Shown here one piece after another: positions 1 to 7,904 of a DNA stretch of 13,608 bases (positions within the stretch are counted from its first letter, which is position 1; each line of letters opens with the position of its first letter). The notes under the pieces are model-generated. The model saw nothing but the letters and a program-made list of their open reading frames with translations. It was not told the origin of the DNA and made no database searches. The stretch covers positions 1 through 13,608 of the forward strand of contig JAFYFR010000041.1 of assembly GCA_017543645.1 (NCBI GenBank), written 5' to 3'. Both the position numbers and the translations under genes were made by a program. This DNA comes from Bacteroidales bacterium. Its GTDB lineage: Bacteria; Bacteroidota; Bacteroidia; Bacteroidales; UBA3824.

Positions 1-3000
1 AAATGCCAGGGTTGGAGATGCTGATTTCGATGCGCGACGATTCGGGAGATGCCTTCTTGATGGTTGTGCCAGAGAGCGAAATCACGTAGATGTCCTCACC
101 GGCGTTTTCTACGAAGATGGTGTTGGCATAGCTCCAGATGCGTACATTGCTGTTAGAAACCTCGGTAACTGATGTCTCGGGATTTTCAGGATTTTCAGGA
201 TACTCGGGGTTTTCTGGATTTTCAGGATTCTCGGGGTTTTCTGGTTCCTCTGGTTCTTCTGGTTCTTCTGGTTCTGGGATTGGATCAGAAATCGTGATTT
301 CTTCCACACCGGGAAGAACAACGTCGACGTTGAATACTTCCAAAACAAAGACTGGATTGTTTTCTTTTTCCTCAGCCAATGTCTTTGCGCCTTCAACAAG
401 AGTTTTAGCTACCTCGCCAGATTTGAATTCGGAAGCGATTTTAGCTTGTGCGTCTTTGTTGTTAGCCTTCTCGGTGAGATAGAAACAGTTTTGTACCTTC
501 TCCGATGCCACACCGCTTACGCCTTTCTCCTCGCCAGCGGTGGTAGTGGCCTTGCCTACGCTGTAGCTGTTGGCTACTACCGCCTCTTTGGCAACAGAGC
601 CTGTTATCGCTCCTACGTTGTCGTTACCTTGGATTATTGAGGTGTTGTAGCAGTTGACTATGGTGCCTTCGTTGCTACCGCACAACGCGCCTACGTTCTC
701 GTCGCCTTTGATATACGAATCCACAACGCCGACGTTCTTTATCGTACCAGTCTCTGCCACTGCACCAAATAGTCCCACATTGTTCTCGGTATTGCTGTTG
801 ATATAAAGTCCCGAAATAGTGTAACCCTGTCCGTTGAACGATCCTTCGAATGGGTTTTCGAGCGTGCCAATAGGCTGCCATTCTATCAGCTCGAACTCGT
901 CGTTATCCTTTTTGGTGAGCGACAGGCGGTTGAGGCAATTTTGGTTAATCACGATATCCTGAGTAAGAGCGGCATCCAACTTGGTGTTGCCATTGTTTAC
1001 CTGATTTATGAACCAGAAGAGTTGTTCGGGGGAGGAAATCTGATTTACACCGTTCTCCTGCTCAGGAACCATCTGGCTGATCTTCTCTTGTTCAACAACA
1101 GTGACGGAGAGTGAGGCTGACACACCCTTGTAGGTGGCTACAACTTTCTTAGGACCTATTTTTTCAGAGTCGAAGCCCGAAATAGCGGCATCGGCCAAGC
1201 TGATTTGCTCGGTGGTGTGGTCGCTGTATTCCAAAAGGAGCTCACCGCCGTTGGTGTCGAATTCCTCGTCAACTGCGTACTGAAGTTTTGGAAGGGCAGT
1301 GAAAGTGAGTGAGGTAGGAAGCAACTTGATTTCAAACTGCTTAGTTATTGTGCCTTGGTAGTTGCCCATGCCGGTGAGGGTGGCAGTACCAGTGCCGATT
1401 TCCACATTGTCGGCAAACGATATGAGGTAGTCAGTGCCAACCACGAGGGTAGAATCACCGAAAGTAACATCAAAATCGGGATAAAGCGGGAAGCCGGTGT
1501 ATCCTACGGGAGACTGAACCGGATCAGCTTGCGCATCGGTAAACGAAGCTTGCAAAATGGTGAACGAAGCGTCGAAACTGAACTCGATATCGGAATCATC
1601 ACTGTTCTCAACTTTGATTAAAGCTGTTCCAGCGTTGGTGTTGTCGGTGTAGGTAACAATGTAATTCGACTCATCCATAGGATTGTCGCCGAGCATAACC
1701 ACTACGGCGGGTTTTATAGCAGAACCACTGTATGTGAACTCCTGTCCGGGCTCAAAGCTTAGGTAAGGCTTTTGGGGTTCGAGAATTGTGAACTCTTTGG
1801 AAACCGAGCCTTTGTAGTTGCCTTTGGCAGTTACAGTCGCCTTGGCTGTGCCCACTTCCACATTGTCGGCATACTCTACAGTGTAGTCGATGTCGGGTGT
1901 GAGGGTTACGCCGCCGTTTGATACCAACAGCGATGGGGTCAAAGGGTCACCAGTGTAGCGCAGTTGCGAAAGCGCAAATTCCAACACAACATTCTCTATC
2001 GACATCGGCAATACTGTCAGCTTGCCCGGAACGTATGTAAATTCGTAGTTGGTGGCTTGGAGACCTCTCGGGGTAATGATGTATTCACCTATATCATCGC
2101 CAGGATGGTAGCCAAAATCGAACTTAAGTGCGCCTTCCAACACGCTTTCGTCATCGTCGCCCAAAAAGCCCGAAACACTTATGGAATCTGCTTCAAGCAT
2201 CTTGCCGTAGTTTACACACGTGTCGAGGGCGGTAACGGTGAGGAGGGCTTTGCCAATGGTGAAATTGGCTTCAAAAGTGCCTAAGTCGTAGTTAAATCCC
2301 GACTTGCCGGTGATGGTTACAGTGGCTGTGCCGGCGTTGGTGTTGTTGCTGAACTCAAATGTGTATTGGTCGGCAGGAATGGTCTCCTCGCCAACCTTTA
2401 CTGCAAACGAAGGTTCTATAGGCGAGCCGGTATAGGTATAAGGTGCATTTTCAAACTTGCATACAGCATTGGCAGTGTTGGGTTCTATCGTAAACTCTTT
2501 TTCAACAACGCCAGTATAGTTACCTTTGCCAGTGATAGTCGCCTTGGCTGTGCCCACGTTCAAGTTGTCGGCATACTCTACGGAGTAGTCGGTGCCGGCA
2601 GTGAGGGTTACGCCGCCGTTAGATACCGACAGCGAGGGAGTCTTGGGGTCGCCGGTGTAATACAGTTGTGTCTGTTTTAAATCAACTGAGGCGTTTACAA
2701 TAGACTGAGGCGTTACTGTCAGCTTGCCTGCAACGTATGAGATTTCGTAGTTATCGGCTTTAAGACCTCCGGGAGTGATGGTGTACTCGCCCACGTTGTC
2801 GCCAACCTTGTAGCTGTATGTGTATGCGGAAGTGCCAGAGAGAACATCGTTGCTCTCGTTGTTGACAAAGCCGGAGAATGTTACTTCGGCGTTCTTTGGT
2901 GAATTGCCGTAGGTAACGGTATTGTTCTTGGCGGTAACGGTGAGAGGAACTTTTGATATGGTAAAATTGGTTTTGACAGCACTAAACGTGTAGTTAAATC

Positions 3001-6000
3001 CTGATTTGCTTGTTACTGTTACCGAGGCTGTTCCGACGTTGGTGTTGTTGCTGTACGCTACGGTGTATTGTTCGGAAGGAATAGTCTCATTACCTACCTT
3101 AACGGTAACAGTGGGTTTTATAGGCAAGCCAGTGTAAGCGAAGGTAGATTTATCTAACTGACAAGTAGCTGTGGAAGTTTTTGACGCAATGGTAAACTCC
3201 TTTTCCACAACGCCTGAATAGTTGCCCACGCCCGTGATTACCGCCTTGGCTGTACCGGCAGCAATGTTGTCCTTATAAGATATAGTGTAGTCGTTGGTAA
3301 GTTCGAGCACTTCAGAGCCGTCCTTTACCGTTACGTCAGGCTTAAACGCCGCACCTGTATATGTGTAAGAGGTTTTTGAAAGCTGGATTTTGATATCCGA
3401 TGCGCTGAGGCTCTTTACCAAGTTGTCGTTTTTAACCCTCACCTCAACTGCTGCATCACAGTCATCGTTAGATACCACAAATTTAAAGGTGTTGGTGCCG
3501 GCTTTCAAATAACGAACCTTGGCCTCAAGAGCAGTAGATGGCATGATAGTGGTGTGTTCACCTGCCGAAACCGTCTCCCAGTGATATTCTTTGGCTTTGG
3601 ACGGCGGATTGTTGGCAACCACCACAGCACGTGAGTTGGTAGTGGTGATATCTGCGTTTGGCACTGTGGGATGAAGGGCTTTGCTGGTAATGGTAACAAT
3701 CTTTTCGTCATTACAAATACCATTTGATACAATCCATTTGAACTTGTTGGTACCTTCGTTCAGGTTGGCTACTATCGAGGGTTTATTACCAAGGTCTGTG
3801 TTACTATTACCAGAGATTTTTTGCCAAAGACCAGTTGCCGAACTGCCGTTGAGGATTGTCGGGTTGTCGGCGGTGAGGGTAATTTGGTCGGAGCAGGTTT
3901 CGGTGTCCTTGGTAATGCTGCCAAACAATGGTAAATTGCTTACAACCTCAACAGATGTAGAAGTAACACAGTCGCTATGACCTTCCTTATATAAACTCCA
4001 CTTAACCACCACGGGGTCGGTACCGATGTTTTCAAGCATAGTGGTGGTGTTGTTTACAAGTCCGTTACTAAAGTTAGCCTTGCCGGATATTTTGTTCCAT
4101 GTGCCAGCATAACCACCAGGGAGGAGAGCACTCAACATTACATTATCTTTGCAGTTTGAAGAAATCTGATAGTTTTGGTTACGGGGGGTTATAATTTCAG
4201 CTTTGGCTCTGATATTGGTTATCGTTTTAGACACTTGTCTACCATCTTGCAAATGCCATGTAAGTGTAACACTCTCGTTCATTGGAAGATTAGAAACCTT
4301 AGTATTGGGTAAGTAACTTGGTTCTAAAACCACATTACTATTACTCAATTCCCAATGTCCATAATCATTACCAAGATTCTTTACTGATATAACAACCTCA
4401 TCGCCACAAACCTCCGAGGGTGCGTCAATCTCAGGTGGATTGTATGTAACCTCAACATCATCAAAAGCTGAGCAATGCCCATTAGTAACTGTCCAACGGA
4501 ATTTGGTAGTGCCTATGGGAATATGCTCAACATAGGGATCGATGGTGTGAGGACTGTAAATAGTAATAGCATTATTTTCAGGTACAACACTCCAAGTGCC
4601 GGTTTCGCCATCGGCTATGGAACCGTGAAGAACAACATAAGGTTTTACTACAGTTTCATCAGGTCCGGCGTTAGTTTCCACCTTATAGCTTTTAATATTG
4701 ATAATTTGAAAAGCTTCACAACTTCCACGAGTTACTGTCCATATTAATCGGTTTTCCATACCGTGATGACCCAAATTACTAACAATCATCATTTTGCTAC
4801 GGCTGCAGTCAACAAGATTGCCAAGAATCACAGGTAAACTATAGTCATATTTACTCCATTGTCCTGTAGCATCCGAACCATTTTTTATAATAGGGTCTTC
4901 TACAAACACGGTATCTCTATCGTAGCATGTAATTTTTTCAGCGGGTAGTGCTCCTAACTGAACCTGATTATTAGTAATTACAACATCATCAAAAGCAGAG
5001 CAATGCTCGTTAGACACAGTCCAACGTAAGGTGGTAGATCCTTTGGGAAGATAATCAACATAAGAAAAATTGATATCAGGACTGGCTATCCAAATAGAAT
5101 TATTTTCTGGGACAACACTCCATTGACCAAATAAATGTTCACTATTATGAACTCCCACTTCGGTTACAGATCCGCAGATAGTTTTATCCTCGCCAGCATA
5201 AACATTTTTAAGCTGAAATGATTTTACCATAATTATCTGATTTTCTTCACAATTCCCTTTATGTACACTCCATCTATATTTAGCAGAATAGTTCGGTTGT
5301 ATTCCACTAACTATAGTATTGCAACTGGATCTGTTTTCTATTGAACTACCATCTTCATTCTCAGGCACCCAAATACCATACGCACCGCTGCCGTTCTTTA
5401 TAGCAGGGTCCTCGGCAACTAAATTATACGTGCCGTCGCAAGTGTATACTTCCTGAGGCGAAGTGCCAACTATAACCTGATTATTGGTAACCGTAAGAAA
5501 TTTTTCTTGATAGCAGGTTTCATAGCCATAATTAAAAACCTTAAGACTAACTTGTTCAGAAGATCCAGCTGGTATAGAAGAAATACTTGTATAGGCGGAG
5601 CTTGGGTGAGTAATAGTACCAGCACCCTTTGTCGACCACCAACACTCGCAATCTGGACTGTAGTTATTCCATTCCAAACTGGCACTTCCGGTACAGGTTT
5701 CAATTTGATCATCTTCAACAACAATTTCAGGTGGCTTAATGTTCGTTAGAATTTGAGTTAAAGTTTGCTTTATAACACCATCTGAGTATAAATCCACCTT
5801 TATTTCAGTAGGTGAACTATCAAGATTATCAACAGAAGTCTCAGATGATGTGTTGTTTTTAATCTGCCCCGAACCATGTTCGACAGACCAAACGACTGTA
5901 TATCCAACAGGCAAATTCTGAACTGCAATTTTTGAATAAGGTCCGCATATATTACCAGTACCAACGTCGTTTCCAAAAAGATATATTTCAGGTTCTTGTG

Positions 6001-6073
6001 CGTAAAGATTACCATACGTCATACTAATTGCCAGCAGTGCCAACAGGCATCTGGCTTGTTTATATACTTTCAT
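1..6073 (-). CDS. Giant secreted modular surface protein (adhesin-like), 3' end cut by window edge
   Basis: The frame opens at ATG 6073 and stays open for 2024 codons to the window edge. Residues 1-25 form a signal peptide (basic start, Leu/Ala core, likely cleavage after NLYA). Residues ~26-890 are tandem Ig/PKD-like modules with recurring AGPD/AGED, W-S-V and R-W-T-V motifs and scattered Cys. Residues ~891-1582 are YTG-type and MBG/YDG-type beta modules in a 234-residue super-repeat. A Big_3-like Ig domain follows (~1583-1662), then GLUG-like repeats (~1680-1850, NVGLFG and NVGAITG), a Pro-Glu linker (~1930-1966) and a C-terminal beta domain (~1974 on, with VRIWSYANT) resembling T9SS-type or DUF6383-like C-terminal domains. 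Such proteins are usually exported and displayed on the surface. Adhesion is inferred from the architecture. No enzymatic domain was recognised. The missing end is probably only about 15 residues, judging from the paralog upstream. Confidence 0.9.
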   Translation of the reverse strand, partial: MKVYKQARCLLALLAISMTYGNLYAQEPEIYLFGNDVGTGNICGPYSKIAVQNLPVGYTVVWSVEHGSGQIKNNTSSETSVDNLDSSPTEIKVDLYSDGVIKQTLTQILTNIKPPEIVVEDDQIETCTGSASLEWNNYSPDCECWWSTKGAGTITHPSSAYTSISSIPAGSSEQVSLKVFNYGYETCYQEKFLTVTNNQVIVGTSPQEVYTCDGTYNLVAEDPAIKNGSGAYGIWVPENEDGSSIENRSSCNTIVSGIQPNYSAKYRWSVHKGNCEENQIIMVKSFQLKNVYAGEDKTICGSVTEVGVHNSEHLFGQWSVVPENNSIWIASPDINFSYVDYLPKGSTTLRWTVSNEHCSAFDDVVITNNQVQLGALPAEKITCYDRDTVFVEDPIIKNGSDATGQWSKYDYSLPVILGNLVDCSRSKMMIVSNLGHHGMENRLIWTVTRGSCEAFQIINIKSYKVETNAGPDETVVKPYVVLHGSIADGETGTWSVVPENNAITIYSPHTIDPYVEHIPIGTTKFRWTVTNGHCSAFDDVEVTYNPPEIDAPSEVCGDEVVISVKNLGNDYGHWELSNSNVVLEPSYLPNTKVSNLPMNESVTLTWHLQDGRQVSKTITNIRAKAEIITPRNQNYQISSNCKDNVMLSALLPGGYAGTWNKISGKANFSNGLVNNTTTMLENIGTDPVVVKWSLYKEGHSDCVTSTSVEVVSNLPLFGSITKDTETCSDQITLTADNPTILNGSSATGLWQKISGNSNTDLGNKPSIVANLNEGTNKFKWIVSNGICNDEKIVTITSKALHPTVPNADITTTNSRAVVVANNPPSKAKEYHWETVSAGEHTTIMPSTALEAKVRYLKAGTNTFKFVVSNDDCDAAVEVRVKNDNLVKSLSASDIKIQLSKTSYTYTGAAFKPDVTVKDGSEVLELTNDYTISYKDNIAAGTAKAVITGVGNYSGVVEKEFTIASKTSTATCQLDKSTFAYTGLPIKPTVTVKVGNETIPSEQYTVAYSNNTNVGTASVTVTSKSGFNYTFSAVKTNFTISKVPLTVTAKNNTVTYGNSPKNAEVTFSGFVNNESNDVLSGTSAYTYSYKVGDNVGEYTITPGGLKADNYEISYVAGKLTVTPQSIVNASVDLKQTQLYYTGDPKTPSLSVSNGGVTLTAGTDYSVEYADNLNVGTAKATITGKGNYTGVVEKEFTIEPNTANAVCKFENAPYTYTGSPIEPSFAVKVGEETIPADQYTFEFSNNTNAGTATVTITGKSGFNYDLGTFEANFTIGKALLTVTALDTCVNYGKMLEADSISVSGFLGDDDESVLEGALKFDFGYHPGDDIGEYIITPRGLQATNYEFTYVPGKLTVLPMSIENVVLEFALSQLRYTGDPLTPSLLVSNGGVTLTPDIDYTVEYADNVEVGTAKATVTAKGNYKGSVSKEFTILEPQKPYLSFEPGQEFTYSGSAIKPAVVVMLGDNPMDESNYIVTYTDNTNAGTALIKVENSDDSDIEFSFDASFTILQASFTDAQADPVQSPVGYTGFPLYPDFDVTFGDSTLVVGTDYLISFADNVEIGTGTATLTGMGNYQGTITKQFEIKLLPTSLTFTALPKLQYAVDEEFDTNGGELLLEYSDHTTEQISLADAAISGFDSEKIGPKKVVATYKGVSASLSVTVVEQEKISQMVPEQENGVNQISSPEQLFWFINQVNNGNTKLDAALTQDIVINQNCLNRLSLTKKDNDEFELIEWQPIGTLENPFEGSFNGQGYTISGLYINSNTENNVGLFGAVAETGTIKNVGVVDSYIKGDENVGALCGSNEGTIVNCYNTSIIQGNDNVGAITGSVAKEAVVANSYSVGKATTTAGEEKGVSGVASEKVQNCFYLTEKANNKDAQAKIASEFKSGEVAKTLVEGAKTLAEEKENNPVFVLEVFNVDVVLPGVEEITISDPIPEPEEPEEPEEPENPENPENPENPEYPENPENPETSVTEVSNSNVRIWSYANTIFVENAGEDIYVISLSGTTIKKASPESSRIEISISNPGI
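177..284 (-). repeat. 9-nt tandem repeat encoding a Pro-Glu linker
   Basis: On the minus strand this stretch encodes eleven Pro-Glu-x triplets: PEE three times, PEN four times, PEY once, PEN twice and then PET. The repeat period is 9 nt. It joins the GLUG region to the C-terminal domain of the giant protein. An extended, acidic, proline-rich spacer is the plausible role. The broken paralog has no such linker at the equivalent place. Confidence 0.9.
1320..3403 (-). repeat. 702-nt super-repeat of beta modules inside the giant gene
   Basis: The YTG motif codons begin at 3361, 2659 and 1957, exactly 702 nt (234 codons) apart each time. Each full unit has three modules. The first is a YTG domain ending in GNY-x-G-x-V-x-KEFTI. 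The second is a YTG domain with an NNTNxGTA motif and GFNY. The third is an MBG/YDG-like module starting LTVTA and ending GKLTV. Two full units are followed by a third that has the first two modules but no MBG module; a further first-type module (YTG at 1501) takes its place. Unit edges are approximate. Confidence 0.85.
4442..5500 (-). repeat. 528-nt two-domain repeat near the N-terminus of the giant protein
   Basis: Two stretches encoding HCSAFDDV lie exactly 528 nt (176 codons) apart, with matching bases at 4461-4468 and 4989-4996. Each is preceded by a WSVVPENN motif and a R-W-T-V motif. Between and upstream of them are two copies of a second module beginning TNNQV and containing EDP-x-IKNGS. 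The order is therefore B-X-B-X, which points to duplication of a domain pair. The outer edges are estimated. Confidence 0.75.
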
Positions 6074-6117
6074 AAACTCTAAGTTATTAAGATTACTATT
6101 CTTTTTTTATATAAATA

Positions 6118-6125
6118 CAAATGTA
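6118..6125 (-). promoter_or_regulatory. Bacteroidetes-type -7 box for the giant protein gene
   Basis: The minus strand reads TACATTTG, matching the TAnnTTTG consensus, 44 nt upstream of ATG 6073. A TTTG lies further upstream (6141-6144), but its 15-nt spacing is shorter than the usual ~19-21 nt, so the -33 element is uncertain. The 142-bp gap 6074-6215 is otherwise AT-rich and holds no gene. Confidence 0.5.
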
Positions 6126-6215
6126 CGTAAAAAAATAATACAAAGACATATAAGAGCAAAAAAAGCTGCAAAAATCAGTATTGTTTTGTGGCACAAAAAT
6201 ATCATGAAAAAAATT

Positions 6216-7841
6216 CTATTGTATCAGCACCCTCTGCGAAACCTTTCCGGTTTTTACAATGTAAATACCCGAATTTAGGATGCGGATTTCGGTGCGTGAA
6301 GATTCGGGTGATACTATTTTGGTAGTAACGCCCGAAGATGTGATAACAAAGATGTTCTCATCGGCATTGTCGACCACAATGATGTTGGAAAAGCTCCAAA
6401 TGCGGACATCTCTGCCAGAAACCTCTCTAACCAGCGTATGCGGATTGTCGGAGTTGCCGGTGCGGTTATGTGGTCAACACCGGGAAGGACGTTATCAAGG
6501 TTGAACACTTCCAAAACAAACTCTGATGGCGCGCCCTCTACCAAAGATTTTGCCACCTCGCCAGATTTTGTAAGCGCGCCTGTTATTGCGCCCACGTTTT
6601 CGTTGCCTTGCACTATGGATGTGTTATAGCAGTTGAGGATAGTGCCTTGGTTGTTGCCGCAGATTGCGCCCACATTTTCGTCGCCCTTTATGTAAGAGTC
6701 TTACACGCCAACGTTCTTAACGGTTCCGTCCTCGCCGACAGTGCCAAAGAGTCCCACATTGTCGTCGGTATCGCTGTTGATGTAAAGTCCGGATATGGAG
6801 TAACCTCCACCGTTGAAAGTGCCTTCGTAGGGATTATCAGGAGTGCCTATCGGCTGCCATTCTACAATATCAAACTCCTCGTTGTCTTTTTTGCTCAGCG
6901 ATAGGTGGCTGAGGCAATCGGCGTTAATCACAATGTCTTTAATAAGCATGGCATTAATTTTGGTATTGCCGCTGTTAACTTGGTCTACAAACCAATTGAA
7001 ATTCTCGGTGGTGGCAAGCTGATAAAATCCGTCCCGCAGCTCGGGCGTCGGAATGTGTGGGACGGTGGTTTTGGTAACGGTTACGTCCACGGCATCGGCA
7101 CAATCATCGTTTTGCAGCACCCACTTAAATTTGTTGATACCCTCACGGAGATTGTGCGCCATGGTTTCGTTACTGTCTGCATTTTCGAGAGTGGCATCAG
7201 GAGCAGATTCCACAATCTGCCAAAAATGTTTGGTGGCGTTGGCAGGCGGTTCGTCGGCCACAAGCACCACGCTCGAGTTAGCAGTAGTAAGTACTTCGGC
7301 TTTTACCTTGGGATTAAGGGTTTGGTTAACTACCACCATTGAGCCTTCCGAAATACAATTGTCGTATTTGGTGTTGGAGATTGTCAGCCAAACAGTAGTT
7401 TCGCCGACATTCAAATCCGCAACCGTAATGGTGGATGCTTTGTTGTTTGGTTTCTTGGTTGTCTTGCCGGCCTTGAGTAAAAAGGACAATTGGTTTTTCG
7501 TTGAAGATAAAAACATAGTCCTCGCCAACAATTTTCTCGTCCCGTGTAACAGTCCAAGTAAGCGAAACTGATTCGCCGTTGGGAATGCCTCGGACAATGG
7601 TGTTGTTTTTGTGCGGGTCGTCGAAAGTAACTCTGCCGGTAGGCTCCGACCATGTGCCTACTTCCCCGTTTGAAGCAATGGTAGCGGAAAGCACCGCCGT
7701 GCCACCGCACAAGTGCTGATCGGGTCCTGCACTAACATTTTGCAAAGATGCACTAATACTTTACGCAGAAAGGTTTCCATACATCATCATACCGCACACC
7801 GAAAGTGCCAGTATGGTTTTAGCTCTTGTAATAGTTCTCAT
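6216..7841 (-). pseudogene. Broken paralog of the giant surface protein
   Basis: The gene starts at ATG 7841 with a signal peptide ending YGNLSA, like the YGNLYA of the intact gene, and ends at TAG 6216. A TAA at 7763-7761 interrupts it right after the signal peptide. The frame then gives PKD/Ig-like sequence (AGPDQHLCGG, LTWTVTRDE) until a frameshift near the five-A run at 7479-7483. It resumes in a second frame (KASTITVADLNVG) through a GLUG region closely matching the intact gene, is stopped by TAA at 6703-6701, continues in the same frame, and shifts frame again around 6440-6478. It finishes as a complete C-terminal domain (VRIWSF to KTGKVSQRVLIQ). Relative to the intact paralog it lacks the MBG/YDG array and the Pro-Glu linker, and about 55 residues of the GLUG region. 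Its promoter box is still present. Assembly error could explain one lesion but hardly four. Confidence 0.87.
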
Positions 7842-7869
7842 AGGTTCAAAATTTTGTTAATATCAAAGG

Positions 7870-7877
7870 CAAATATA
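7870..7877 (-). promoter_or_regulatory. Bacteroidetes-type -7 box for the broken paralog
   Basis: The minus strand reads TATATTTG (TAnnTTTG) 28 nt upstream of ATG 7841. It lies in the short gap after the mqnC stop, so the pseudogene had its own promoter. No convincing -33 element was identified. Confidence 0.5.
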
Positions 7878-7904
7878 TAAAAACTATAATAAAAAGAAAA
7901 AAAA

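Noticed and set aside
177..284. Short direct repeats as a possible CRISPR array
   Set aside because: The 9-nt units are contiguous, with no spacers, and encode an in-frame Pro-Glu linker.
138..482. Plus-strand open frame with Ser-Gly-Phe repeats resembling a silk-like protein
   Set aside because: It is the antisense of the Pro-Glu linker of the giant gene. The minus-strand frame is open for 2024 codons with recognisable domains, while this one has no family match or promoter.
6184..6198. Palindrome ttttgtg-g-cacaaaa as a terminator for the paralog
   Set aside because: The loop would be one base and the stem is mostly A-T pairs. A shorter 5-bp stem with a T-run following on the minus strand is possible, but too weak to call.
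7053..7571. Plus-strand open frame of 172 codons opposite the broken paralog
   Set aside because: Its sequence is the antisense of recognisable PKD-like and GLUG-region codons. It has no signal, promoter or family features of its own.
7761..7763. TAA in the paralog as evidence of stop-codon recoding
   Set aside because: All intact genes here end in TAA, and the paralog also has frameshifts, so decay is simpler.
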